Assembly (NCBI GenBank): GCA_038321965.1
Contig: JBBQFL010000009.1
Coordinates: 1 to 64,000 of the forward strand
Source: UKL13-2 sp038321965
GTDB taxonomy: Bacteria; Pseudomonadota; Gammaproteobacteria; Burkholderiales; Usitatibacteraceae
Length of the DNA: 64,000 bases
Reading direction: 5' to 3'
In this document: piece by piece, positions 9,801-18,631 of the stretch
Layout: each line of letters starts with the position of its first letter
Position numbering within the stretch: position 1 is the first letter of the stretch
Notes under the pieces: model-generated
The model's input: only the letters and a program-made list of their open reading frames with translations
Database searches by the model: none
What the model was told of the DNA's origin: nothing
Translations under genes and position numbers: made by a program

Positions 9801-10215
9801 CGGCAGCCAACACATCCTCTACATCGATGACGACGAAGCGCTAGTCTTTCTGGTCCAGCGCACGCTCGAGCGACGCGGCTACCGTGTCAGCGGCTACACG
9901 GACCAGCGTGAAGCACTTGCCACGCTGCGGTCGGACGCTGCCGCATTCGATCTCGTCGTCACCGACTACAACATGCCCGGCATGTCCGGCCTCGATGTTG
10001 CGCGCGCGGTACGCGCGATTCGCGCGGATCTGCCGCTTGCCGTGGCCTCGGGTTTCATCGACGAGAAATTGCTCGCCGAAGCCGAAGGTGCCGGTGTTCG
10101 GGAACTGATCTTTAAAGCTAACGCTGTCGAAGATTTATGTGACGCGTTTGTGCGGGTGATGCACAAGGTCTGCATGGACGGCATGCCCGAGGAACCGGTT
10201 GCGGTAATCGGATGA
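6823..10215 (+). CDS. Hybrid histidine kinase: Cache sensor, three PAS, receiver
   Basis: 1130 residues from the ATG at 6823; a TTG four codons upstream is possible. Order: TM helix about 23-46; periplasmic Cache-type domain 48-290 with the typical YADRDYF motif; TM helix about 299-321; PAS at about 345-460, 472-585 and 602-715; HisKA with phospho-acceptor His742 in GGIAHDFNNILATILG; ATPase domain about 840-966 with VSDDGPGMD and FEPFFTTKPVDEGTGLGLS; receiver with Asp1048 in VVTDYNMPGMSG. It senses a small periplasmic ligand, phosphorylates itself and passes phosphate to its own receiver. There is no output domain, and no Hpt partner is visible here. It is the first of three kinases with near-identical C-terminal halves. 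Confidence 0.92.
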   Translation: MKPTQRETTVSPGAPPPASTTRPVFLAAAGLILISGVLVAMALFHLRGEAIQSGERLTASFAHVIEEQTERSIQLIDERLQAAVTGLGQLDATGQLSEQTSRTLLKKQLKDLPFVRAFWVVNAEGRSKFDSDTGNSGLNYADRDYFQIYLTQPQTAFYVGRPVRSRTTGTWLISMARPLHTAGGKFAGVVVAALEPSFFQSFWQQADLGVGSAIALWRRDGLLMIRSPTNDTGMGDVFAAYPLFRKWLPGSPVGVFQDISPFEGDLRSFAYRTLSTQPDLVVVVSQSLALMLKPWREFATLALSIWVIAAWMLIGLCVFVNRLWKQRARVETIGREVAQRLALATDVASMGVWDWDVNADSFFATPSCFTMLGDDPEDGIRDREEWLDRVHPEDRHLVDETIRAVLAGSYSEYKYEVRMQHADGSFRWVGMAGRVLEHNEDRTASRILGIRMDVTERKHAEAALQESEGRYRALVESAPEPILVHRDGDIIFVNPATTKLLAAKSAQEVVGRSMLDLVHPGSRHIILTRLKSLAAGDTENTLWELKFVRLDGKTIDVELRGTIITFAGVPAVQISIRDITAAKEAEDALRMSEVALTEAQRVAQIGSWSWHGPADTSEWSDELFKIFDMELSSATLNLENQMQLFTPESAALLGAAAQKAMQTGEPYDLELERRADDGQRHWVSIRGEVRRSARGRIFGLRGTAQNITDRKLAEVTRVSLEAQLRESQKMQAIGTLAGGIAHDFNNILATILGNTALARADLHGNAPALQSLDEISKAGARARDLVQQILSFSRREPMQRKLTALAPVVGESVRLLRATLPPRIALDVHFAADTPPVLADANQIQQIVLNLVTNSLQAMRGMSGHISIRLGTAVLDEASTAMHPSLLIMGATLGSRLVQLEVSDDGPGMDATTVARIFEPFFTTKPVDEGTGLGLSVVHGIVHAHDGAILVASQPGEGATFTIYFPVTETPAVSQDLPHNAEPHNAVAATPAHGSQHILYIDDDEALVFLVQRTLERRGYRVSGYTDQREALATLRSDAAAFDLVVTDYNMPGMSGLDVARAVRAIRADLPLAVASGFIDEKLLAEAEGAGVRELIFKANAVEDLCDAFVRVMHKVCMDGMPEEPVAVIG

Positions 10216-10549
10216 TGGCTTGTATTTTCGCTGCGGGAAAGTCGAAAACATCGATAAAACACCCGCATTGGCGAGCCTTTCGAGGCAGAAATGCCCTGCA
10301 ATCTGCGCCAGTGCTGGATGCGTAGTAAGAATAGCTTCCATGGACTCGAACGTTGAATAACAATTTACTCAGTGGTCGCTAATATGGGTGACGTAGATCT
10401 TATGCGATGCCGGTTTGCACCTTCCCCCGTCGCCGGGGGAAGGTGCCAGCCTGCGGCGTCATGTACGAATGTGACCCTGTCAATAGTTTCCGACTGCTGA
10501 GTAATATAGCCTTACCCCGCCGGGGAAAGGTTCAGGATGAGATAGCGGC
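10216..10549. other. Intergenic region with a palindromic repeat, no gene
   Basis: 334 bases between two hybrid kinase genes. The only structure seen is the hairpin at 10417-10446 (separate entry). A GGATGAG sequence a few bases before the ATG at 10550 is the likely ribosome binding site of the next gene. No credible ORF. Confidence 0.6.
10417..10446. repeat. GC-rich palindromic repeat, family copy
   Basis: A perfect 13-bp hairpin: GCACCTTCCCCCG at 10417-10429, loop TCGC, CGGGGGAAGGTGC at 10434-10446, followed by CAGCCTGCG. The same CCTTCCCCCG...CGGGGGAAGG core with a GCCAGCCTG flank recurs at 23652-23769, so this is a dispersed intergenic repeat of REP type, not a one-off terminator. No T-tract follows. 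Confidence 0.75.
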
Positions 10550-13500
10550 ATGGCAGACGCAATGAAATCGGGCATCACCCTCAACGCACTATTGCAGCGG
10601 TTGATTTTGCTGTGCGTGTTGCCGCTGGTGCTCCTCGCGATCATTCTGGCATGGAGCCGGATGATGGATTTGCGGGAACAATCGCACCAAGGCGCAGCAC
10701 GCGTCGCCCGCAACTTCGCTAGAGCGTTGGACGATAACCTCGCTTCCCGGATTTCCGGGCTGGAGATTCTTGCCGCTTCGGCGTTCGCCGACGACCCGCC
10801 GCAACTGGCTTCGCTTTACCAGCAGGCCCTTGCTTTTCGCAATCACTTCGGTGGCGAGGTCATCTTCGCTGACCGGTCCATGCAGATGCTCTTTCATACC
10901 CGCACGACGCTCGGCGCGATACTGCCGAAACTGCCACTTCCTGCCGGCAACGCAGCGGCGCCGAATGCACTATCGAGCGGCAAGCCGGCCATCGGCGACA
11001 GGTTCGTGGGGCCGATTGCGCGTGAGCCGCTGGTCGCCATCGCCCTGCCGGTCACGCGCAGCGGAAACGCGCATGCGCTGCTCCTCAACCTCATTGAAAC
11101 GGCACGCTTGCAGCGTCGGCTCGATGAACTTGACCTGCCTGCGGAGTGGGCAATGACCATACTCGACAGCAGTAACAACATACTCGCACGTCGCGGAACG
11201 CTGCAGGCCGCCGCCCAAGCCGACACGGTCGACGCGCCTGAGCGTATCGCGATTAAATCCACGCAATCGCGTTGGTCAGTGGTGCTGGAGATTCCCCGGG
11301 CCATCTATCTCGCGCCGATGATCGACGCGGGCATCACGATACTCGCGCTGATTCTGGCCACCACATTGATCAGCATCCTCGCTGGGAGGCGAGCGGGACG
11401 GCAGCTATCGCGTGCTGTGGCGACCCTGACAGCGACGACTTCGCTGCCTGCGAGCCAGGGCCAGCCCATTGCGGAAAGAGAGCGGATTCGGCAAACACTT
11501 GCTGAGTCGCGGGCGTTTCGCGCGTCATCGGAAGCGGCACTACGTGAAAGCGAGGCGCGCTATCGCAAGTTGTTCGAGAGCAATCCGCAGCCGATGTGGA
11601 CTTTTGATTTGGACACGCTGGCGTTCCTTTCGGTCAACGACGCCGCCATTGCGCAGTACGGCTATAGCCGAGAAGAGTTTCTTTCGATGACGATTAGCGA
11701 CATTCGTCAACGGGAAGACCTGCGACTTCTGGACGAAGATTTGACGCGTTCGAGGCCGGGCCTGGGCGAGTCGAGACTCTGGTGCCAGCGCCGCAAGGAC
11801 GGCAGCGAATTCACCGTGGAAATTGCCGCGCATTCACTGCAGTTCGGTGATCGATCGGCGAGATTGGTCCTTGCCCACGACGTGACCGCACGCGTGCGCG
11901 CTGAAGCAAAACTGCGTCTCAGCGAGGAAAACCTGTCGATCACCCTGCAGTCAATCGGGGACGCCGTGATCGCCACCGATACGCTTGGCATGATCACCCG
12001 CATGAATGGCACCGCCGAGCGACTCACCGGCTGGAAGCAGTCCAGCGCCATCGGGCGCCCCATGCGCGACGTGTTCCAAATCGTAAACGCACTCACGCGT
12101 GAACCATTGACCGATCCCGTGCAGTTGGTAATGGAACAAGGCGAGGTTGTGGAAGTCTCGAATAACGTGACGCTCCTCTCACAAGACGGCCACGAATATC
12201 AGGTCTCCGACAGTGCCGCACCGATTCGCAATCCAGACGGCAACATTGTCGGCGTGGTGCTGGTGTTCAGCGATGTCACTGAAACCTACAAGGTGAGGCA
12301 GGCACTCGCGCAAACAGTGGCGGTATTGGAACGAGTCAGTGAGATCGCCAAGGTGGGCGGGTGGGAGCTGGATCTGCGAACCATGACGCTTTTCTGGTCG
12401 ATGGAAACCTGCCGCATCCACGAGGCTGATTCGCTGGTAGCGCCGTCGCTTGAAAAAGGAATGGAATTATTTGTGCCGGATGCTCGCCCCGTCATTCGAG
12501 CGGCCATGGATGCGGCGATTAAAGATGGCACGCCCTACGATCTGGAGTTACAAAAATTCACCTTGAAGGGCCGGACGATCTGGATCCGCACACAATGTAT
12601 CGCCGTCAAGGAAGGCGGCAAAGTTGTAAAACTGCTGGGCGCGCTCCATGACGTCACCTTGCGCAAAAAAGCCGAAGAAGCCGTACGCAAGAGCAAGGCT
12701 TTCACAAACGCCATTCTCGACTCGATGGCGGCCCAGATCGCGGTGCTCGATAAAAGCGGCACCATTATCGCGGTGAACGAACCGTGGCGGCGCTTCGCCG
12801 CCGAAAATAGCCCGGTGAATGGCGGCGCGGCGCGGCGCACCGGTGTTGGCGTGAATTACCTTGCGGTATGCGGGGCAAGCAGCGGCGCGCCAGCGGATGA
12901 GTTGTCCATCCATGCCCGCGATGGTATCCAGGCGGTGCTCGATGGCAGACTGCCGCATTTCGCCATGGAATACCCGTGCCACTCGCCCAAACAACAGCGC
13001 TGGTTCGTCCTCAACGCGACCGCGCTCGATAGCGGCGATGGCGGGGTGGTCGTTGCACACAACAATATCACCGAACGCAAGGAAGCCGAAGCCGCGCGCA
13101 TGGCGATCGTCAATTCGTCGATGGACGCCATCATTACGGTGGATGAAGACGAGCGTATTCTGGTTTTCAATGCCGCAGCCGAGCGACTCTTCAACCTTTC
13201 TGCCGAGGCTGCCATCGGCCAATCGATGGACCGATTCATCCCGTCCCGCTTCCGCGCTGGTCACCACGGCCATATTCGGGCGTTCATGGCCGGCGGCACC
13301 GAGGCGCGGAAGATGGGGCAGTTTTCGCGACTTAGCGCACTGCGGCAAGACGGCGAGGAATTTCCGATTGAAGCGTCGGTTTCGCATGTTCTCGTCGATG
13401 GCAAGCACTTTCTGACGGTGACGCTGCGCGATGTCAGCGAACGCGAAGCCGCGGAGGCCCTTCGTGACTCGCTAGAAGAACAACTTCGCGAAATGCAGAA

Positions 13501-14683
13501 GATGCAGGCGATCGGCACGCTTGCCGGTGGTATTGCCCACGATTTCAACAACATTCTGGCCACGATACTGGGCAACGTTGATCTAGCGCACGAAGAATTG
13601 GGTAACAATGCCCGGGTGGGAGAGAGCCTTCTGGAGATACGCAAGGCTGGTGGACGGGCGCGCGACCTGGTCCAGCAGATCCTCTCATTCAGCCGTCGCC
13701 AAGCGACAGAGTTTGCGCCGACGGCACTTGGCTCGGTCGTCGAGGAGTCCGTTCGCTTGATGCGTGCATCGTTACCGGCGCGGGTGAAAATAGAGGTCCA
13801 ATGCGCCGCCGGTGTTCCGCTCGTGCTAGCTGACGCAACCCAGATCGAGCAGGTGCTGATCAACCTGGGCACCAATGCCGCGCAGGCGATGCGTAATAGT
13901 CCCGGACACATCCGCATCAAACTTGATACGGTGACGCACGATGCTGTGCTGGCCGATGAGCCTCAGGCGCTACTGGACATGCGTAAGCTGCACGCCACAC
14001 CCTCCGGCCGCATCGTACGACTCACCGTGAACGACGACGGTCCGGGCATGGATGTGGCGACCCGCAAGCGGATTTTTGAACCGTTCTTCACCACCAAGCC
14101 CGTCGGCGAAGGGACCGGCCTGGGTCTGTCAGTGGTGCATGGCATCGTGCAGGCGCATCGCGGTGCGATCGTAGTCGAGAGCGAAACGGGCAAGGGCGCA
14201 ACCTTCACACTCTATCTGCCACTTGCTCAGGTGCAGGCCACCCTGCCCCCGCCCGATGCAATCGCTGCCGCGCCGACGAATTGTGCGACCGGCGGCCAGC
14301 ACATCCTCTACATCGATGACGATGAAGCACTGGTGTTCCTGGTCAAGCGCCTGCTGGAGCGGCGGGGTTGCCGCATCCGCGGCTACACCAACCAGCAGGA
14401 AGCGCTCAATGCACTTCGCGCCGACCCTGCCGCATTCGACCTGGTCGTGACCGACTACAACATGCCGGGCATGTCGGGGCTGGACGTGGCGCGTGAAGTA
14501 AGAACGATCCGTGCGGACCTGCCGGTCGCAATCGCGTCGGGTTTTATCGATGAGACTCTTCGCGCACAAGCCAACGCCGCGGGTGTGCGCGAACTAATCT
14601 TCAAGGCCAGCGCGGTCGAAGACTTGTGTGACGCGTTTGTGCGAATGGCGCTTACGGTTGCATCTGAAACGAGGTCGCCCTGA
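10550..14683 (+). CDS. Hybrid histidine kinase: periplasmic sensor, five PAS, receiver
   Basis: 1377 residues. TM helix about 14-35, a periplasmic region of about 220 residues that I do not recognise, TM helix about 256-280. Five PAS domains follow at about 337-450, 456-580, 594-710, 719-845 and 850-970. HisKA has His997 in GGIAHDFNNILATILG. The ATPase domain has VNDDGPGMD and FEPFFTTKPVGEGTGLGLS. The terminal receiver has Asp1302 in VVTDYNMPGMSG. From HisKA onward it closely matches the kinases at 6823 and 14806, while its sensor half is different. Its stop overlaps an in-frame ATG of the next gene (TGATG). Multiple PAS domains suggest redox, light or ligand inputs, but no cofactor residue is diagnostic. 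Confidence 0.92.
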   Translation: MADAMKSGITLNALLQRLILLCVLPLVLLAIILAWSRMMDLREQSHQGAARVARNFARALDDNLASRISGLEILAASAFADDPPQLASLYQQALAFRNHFGGEVIFADRSMQMLFHTRTTLGAILPKLPLPAGNAAAPNALSSGKPAIGDRFVGPIAREPLVAIALPVTRSGNAHALLLNLIETARLQRRLDELDLPAEWAMTILDSSNNILARRGTLQAAAQADTVDAPERIAIKSTQSRWSVVLEIPRAIYLAPMIDAGITILALILATTLISILAGRRAGRQLSRAVATLTATTSLPASQGQPIAERERIRQTLAESRAFRASSEAALRESEARYRKLFESNPQPMWTFDLDTLAFLSVNDAAIAQYGYSREEFLSMTISDIRQREDLRLLDEDLTRSRPGLGESRLWCQRRKDGSEFTVEIAAHSLQFGDRSARLVLAHDVTARVRAEAKLRLSEENLSITLQSIGDAVIATDTLGMITRMNGTAERLTGWKQSSAIGRPMRDVFQIVNALTREPLTDPVQLVMEQGEVVEVSNNVTLLSQDGHEYQVSDSAAPIRNPDGNIVGVVLVFSDVTETYKVRQALAQTVAVLERVSEIAKVGGWELDLRTMTLFWSMETCRIHEADSLVAPSLEKGMELFVPDARPVIRAAMDAAIKDGTPYDLELQKFTLKGRTIWIRTQCIAVKEGGKVVKLLGALHDVTLRKKAEEAVRKSKAFTNAILDSMAAQIAVLDKSGTIIAVNEPWRRFAAENSPVNGGAARRTGVGVNYLAVCGASSGAPADELSIHARDGIQAVLDGRLPHFAMEYPCHSPKQQRWFVLNATALDSGDGGVVVAHNNITERKEAEAARMAIVNSSMDAIITVDEDERILVFNAAAERLFNLSAEAAIGQSMDRFIPSRFRAGHHGHIRAFMAGGTEARKMGQFSRLSALRQDGEEFPIEASVSHVLVDGKHFLTVTLRDVSEREAAEALRDSLEEQLREMQKMQAIGTLAGGIAHDFNNILATILGNVDLAHEELGNNARVGESLLEIRKAGGRARDLVQQILSFSRRQATEFAPTALGSVVEESVRLMRASLPARVKIEVQCAAGVPLVLADATQIEQVLINLGTNAAQAMRNSPGHIRIKLDTVTHDAVLADEPQALLDMRKLHATPSGRIVRLTVNDDGPGMDVATRKRIFEPFFTTKPVGEGTGLGLSVVHGIVQAHRGAIVVESETGKGATFTLYLPLAQVQATLPPPDAIAAAPTNCATGGQHILYIDDDEALVFLVKRLLERRGCRIRGYTNQQEALNALRADPAAFDLVVTDYNMPGMSGLDVAREVRTIRADLPVAIASGFIDETLRAQANAAGVRELIFKASAVEDLCDAFVRMALTVASETRSP

Positions 14684-14805
14684 TGCGGATCAACTTCCAG
14701 AGCCGCTATACTGGCAAACCCATCGCGATACTTCTTCCCGCTACATGGCAGCCCGTATCGGGTGGTCGGATTCAGCGCTGTGCGTCCGGCATCCTTGGAG
14801 CGGCA

Positions 14806-17379
14806 ATGCACATTTTTCAACACTGGCGGCAATTTTCGGCGACGCTGTGTTTGGTGCTTGTGTCCGGTCTGCTTTTTGGCGCAACAAGTAACCTATTCGC
14901 GCAGCCACCGGGCATGGTCCCACGGCCAAAGTCCATCACAGTCGTCATGGACGACAATTACCCGCCATACGTTTTCCGCGACTCGTCCGGTCAAATTCAG
15001 GGGATTCTCAAGGACACTTGGGCACTCTGGGAAACGCGCACCGGAATAGCCGTCGACCTACAGGCCATGGACTGGGCGAAGGCGCAACAGACGATGCGGG
15101 CCGGCAAGGCTGATGTCATCGACACTATTTTCATCACAGAGCCACGCAAACTGCTCTATGAATTCACTGCACCGTATGCCAAGCTCGATGTACCGATCTT
15201 CTTTGACCAAAGCATCAGCGGGATCGTCGATGCTGCTTCTCTCAAAGGCTTCAGCGTCGGCGTCAAGAATGGCGATGCTTGTATAGATGTGTTGCGACAA
15301 CACGGCGTAGAGAGCCTGACGCGTTACAACAGTTACTCAGCGGCGATCGCGGCGGCAGGTGCTGGCGATGTGCGTGTCTTCTGCATGGACCAACCGCCGG
15401 CTGTTTTTCTCCTCAACCAGCTTGGTATCGAGAAGGAGTTTCGCAAATCAGTGCCGTTGTTCATCGGTGAATTGCACCGTGCGGTGCGAAAAGGCAATAC
15501 CGCGCTGCGGAGAGTGGTCGAAGACGGGTTCGCGCGCATTACTGCGGCGGAACGTGAAGAAATCGAGCGAAGATGGCTCGGGTCGGCCGTAGAAGGATCG
15601 AATATTTTTTACTACGCGCGCAATACTGCCTACGCGTTGCTCGGCGTCGTGTTTGTTGCGATGGTGCTGGCGATGTGGAACGGGTCGCTGCGCCGCCGCG
15701 TCATTGCAAAAACTACCGAACTCTCTAACTCGCTCGCAGCACTCGACACAGCAAAGCGGACGAGTGAACAGACCTTGGCGCAACTCAGTGCCATGGTAAC
15801 CGCCATCCCTGACCTGCTATTCGAAATGGGCCTGGACGGAAGGTTTCACGCCTGCCATTCCGCCAGCGCCGAACTGCTGGCCGTACCTGCCAATACTCTC
15901 ATCGGGAAAACCGTCTCGGAGATGCTCCCTGCCGAGGCCGCAGCGTGCACACTTTCAGCACTGCTTCAGGCCAATGAAACGGGCGTATCACGCGGCAAGC
16001 AAATAAGATTGTCCGTCCCGGATGGCATTCGCTGGTTTGAACTGTCAGTTGCGCGCATGCCCGTCGAACCCGGGGCGGAGCGCCGTTTTATTGTCCTTTC
16101 ACGTGAAATCACCGAGCGCAGGTGGGCCGAGGCCGCAAATGCATCACTAGAGGCGCAATTGCGCGAATCGCAGAAGATGGAGGCGATCGGCACGCTTGCA
16201 GGCGGCATCGCGCACGATTTCAACAATATTCTCGCCACTATTCTGGGTAACACCGCACTAGCACGCCAGGACCTGGTCAACAATCCCCGGGCACTCGAAA
16301 GTCTGGACGAGATTCAGAAGGCCGGCGCGCGCGCGCGCGACCTGGTGCAACAGATATTGTCGTTCAGCCGCCGCCAGCCGACCGAGCTCAAGGTGACCGC
16401 ATTGTGTCCGGTCGTCGAAGAGACAGCGCGGTTGCTGCGCGCCACGACGCCGGCACGCATGATCCTTAACATTGACTGCGACCGCGACGTGCCACCGGTA
16501 CTCGCCGACGTCACCCAGATACAACAGGTCGTGATTAACCTGGTCAGCAATGCGGTGCAGGCGATGCGCGGGGGCATTGGCCGCATTGATATCCGGGTAG
16601 ACACGGTGATGCTTGATGCGGCATTGGTGCAATCCCAACCCGCATTGCGCGCATTGCATGCCAAGCGCCCGGGCCATACGGTTCGGCTCACTGTGACAGA
16701 CGACGGACCGGGCATGGACGCGGCCTCACTCAAACGGATTTTTGAACCGTTCTTCACCACCAAACCCGTCGGCGAAGGCACCGGACTGGGTCTGTCAGTG
16801 GTGCATGGCATCGTGCAGGCGCATGAGGGCACCATTGTGGTCGAGAGCGAACCAGGCAAGGGTGCGGCCTTCACGCTCTACCTGCCGCCTGCCCTGGTGC
16901 AGGCTGCCTTGCAGCCGCCCGATGTAATCACGGCTCAGGCGCAGGCTACCCTGCCGCCACCCGATGCAATCACTGCGGCACCGGCAACCGGCGCGACCAG
17001 CGGCCAGCACATCCTCTACATCGATGATGATGAAGCACTGGTGTTCCTGGTCAAGCGCCTGCTGGAGCGGCGCGGCTTTCGCGTAAGTGGCTACTCAGAT
17101 CAGCAGCAGGCGCTTGACGCACTTCGCGCCGATCCCACCGCAGTCGATCTAGTCGTGACCGACTACAACATGCCGGGCATGTCTGGGCTCGACGTGGCGC
17201 GTGAAGTAAAAACGATTCGGCCCAACTTGCCGTTGGCTGTCGCTTCAGGTTTCATCGACGCGACATTGCTCGCTCAGGCTGGCGAGGTCGGCGTGCTGGA
17301 GGTGATCAGCAAGGCAAACGCTGTGGAAGATTTATGCGACGCCTTTGTAAGACTGGCGCGGCGAATTGTGCCGGCGTGA
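14806..17379 (+). CDS. Hybrid histidine kinase with solute-binding (SBP_bac_3) sensor
   Basis: I chose the ATG at 14806: GGAG lies five bases upstream and the protein then begins with a signal peptide (FSATLCLVLVSGLLFGA). The ORF is open to 14683, which overlaps the previous stop, so a longer form is possible. 857 residues: signal peptide 1-32; family-3 solute-binding domain about 44-262 (VVMDDNYPPYVFRDSSGQI, then GKADVIDTIFITEPR); TM helix about 270-292; one PAS about 327-440; HisKA His470; ATPase domain with TDDGPGMD and GEGTGLGLS; receiver Asp786 in VVTDYNMPGMSG. BvgS/EvgS-like in sensor type. Likely co-transcribed with the gene before it. Two short PPDxITA-type repeats occur in the linker before the receiver. 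Confidence 0.92.
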   Translation: MHIFQHWRQFSATLCLVLVSGLLFGATSNLFAQPPGMVPRPKSITVVMDDNYPPYVFRDSSGQIQGILKDTWALWETRTGIAVDLQAMDWAKAQQTMRAGKADVIDTIFITEPRKLLYEFTAPYAKLDVPIFFDQSISGIVDAASLKGFSVGVKNGDACIDVLRQHGVESLTRYNSYSAAIAAAGAGDVRVFCMDQPPAVFLLNQLGIEKEFRKSVPLFIGELHRAVRKGNTALRRVVEDGFARITAAEREEIERRWLGSAVEGSNIFYYARNTAYALLGVVFVAMVLAMWNGSLRRRVIAKTTELSNSLAALDTAKRTSEQTLAQLSAMVTAIPDLLFEMGLDGRFHACHSASAELLAVPANTLIGKTVSEMLPAEAAACTLSALLQANETGVSRGKQIRLSVPDGIRWFELSVARMPVEPGAERRFIVLSREITERRWAEAANASLEAQLRESQKMEAIGTLAGGIAHDFNNILATILGNTALARQDLVNNPRALESLDEIQKAGARARDLVQQILSFSRRQPTELKVTALCPVVEETARLLRATTPARMILNIDCDRDVPPVLADVTQIQQVVINLVSNAVQAMRGGIGRIDIRVDTVMLDAALVQSQPALRALHAKRPGHTVRLTVTDDGPGMDAASLKRIFEPFFTTKPVGEGTGLGLSVVHGIVQAHEGTIVVESEPGKGAAFTLYLPPALVQAALQPPDVITAQAQATLPPPDAITAAPATGATSGQHILYIDDDEALVFLVKRLLERRGFRVSGYSDQQQALDALRADPTAVDLVVTDYNMPGMSGLDVAREVKTIRPNLPLAVASGFIDATLLAQAGEVGVLEVISKANAVEDLCDAFVRLARRIVPA

Positions 17380-17575
17380 ATGGTCACGCAACGGCAAATG
17401 AATGCGCCTGTTTTTTCGAGCAACACCAAAAATCTGTTGTTCGGCTGTGCAGACCGATACGAAAGCAGATTTCTCACCCGATGAGGCCGAGTTCGAAATG
17501 ACAGGGGTTGAAATTAAATCGTCATAAGATCGGTATCGTACATATTAAACAATGCTGGCGGCGTATCGTACTGCC

Positions 17576-18113
17576 ATGCTTCACGACTTCCTGACCGTCA
17601 ATCGCAACGAATTGATCGATCGCTGCCGCACAAAGGTAGCAACGCGGTTTGAACCATCCATGGCGCCGCCGCCCTGCATGGTGCAGATTTGCTGCGCCAG
17701 GGTTACAGCATCGATCAGGTGATCCACGACTATGGGGATATGTGTCAGTCGGTGACCGAGCTCGCAGTGGAAAGCGGGGAAGAGATCTCAGCCGATGAAT
17801 TCCGTACTCTAAACCGATGCCTGGATAATGCCATCGCAGATGCGGTTGCCGCCTTTGGCGTTGGCCGCCAAAATCGTATCGAGGGTTAGGCGCGGACGTT
17901 GCATTCCCGGCTCAATGCCTATGCGGACGAACATCGGCGCCTGTGCGACATCGCCATCCAGGCGTTTTATGCGGTCCGTTCCGGCAATGTGGGGCTGACC
18001 GGTACCACGGGTAACCTGCTCACGCAAACGCTGGGTGAAATGCAATCTCTGGGGGATCGGAACTTGCCGCAGATCCACCTGATTGCGGAGTCGACGACGG
18101 TGGCTTCGCGCTG
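17576..18113 (+). pseudogene. Decayed sensor kinase, RsbR-like N-terminal family
   Basis: From an ATG at 17576 the peptide MLHDFLTVNRNELIDRCR is the start of a soluble sensor kinase family common in Burkholderiales. After about 25 codons the expected region is missing and the frame shifts. The conserved part resumes at about 17683 as LLRQGYSIDQVIHDYGD, then EFRTLNRCLDNAIADAV. A TAG at 17887-17889 interrupts that frame, which continues at 17899 with YADEHRRL and SGNVGLTGTTGNLL and stops at 18114-18116. The segment that should carry the LAHELRN histidine box is absent, and so is the entire ATPase domain. A clear pseudogene: deletions, a frameshift and a nonsense codon. Confidence 0.75.
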
Positions 18114-18316
18114 ACAGCGCAATTCTGCCGGGAATGTTAAAACGTGTTAAGCCTGCAAACGCACGGAGCTAATGCGAGTACAGTGAATACATCAGTAACC
18201 GATGGCTAGGAAAGCTGTCCGGATTTCTGACTGAGCCAGCTTTCTGTGCTCGTCCCGCAAGCGCATCTGCGCGATCTGCCTCCAGGGCCCTTCCATGCTT
18301 TGACAGGAGGTGACCC

Positions 18317-18631
18317 ATGTGTGCATGCAACCGGCAATTTACGCAGTTACTTTGCTGCTTTCCCGTACCGGGACGATGCGCTTGTTCGATCAGATGCGCC
18401 ATCGGCACCGATCAGTCCTCACGAATCCAGCGACTCCATTCGCGGGCCAAGGCAGCCAAGGGTAAGGTATTTGGCAGCTTTATCTGCGGTAAACCCTTGC
18501 AGGCACCGGGGCTTACAGACATTAGCCTTGCTTTAACCACGTTCAGACGCGCAAAGCACCAAGTAGATATCGATCATTTGGGGATGGCTGCCGCAAGAAG
18601 ATCAACTTTTTCCTTCAGCAAAAACGCATGA
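18317..18631 (+). CDS. Small ORF with an ideal ribosome binding site, doubtful
   Basis: 104 codons starting at 18317, directly after AGGAGGTGACCC, which is a near-perfect Shine-Dalgarno sequence at good spacing. The N-terminus is cysteine-rich (MCACNRQFTQLLCCF, with more Cys nearby). No family recognised. It ends four bases into kaiC, so translational coupling is possible. The composition is not strongly gene-like. 18114-18316 contains nothing else I can name. Confidence 0.3.
   Translation: MCACNRQFTQLLCCFPVPGRCACSIRCAIGTDQSSRIQRLHSRAKAAKGKVFGSFICGKPLQAPGLTDISLALTTFRRAKHQVDIDHLGMAAARRSTFSFSKNA

Noticed and set aside
12548..13408. 286-codon minus-strand ORF inside the second hybrid kinase
   Set aside because: Complementary to conserved PAS-coding DNA; no family and no start signal.
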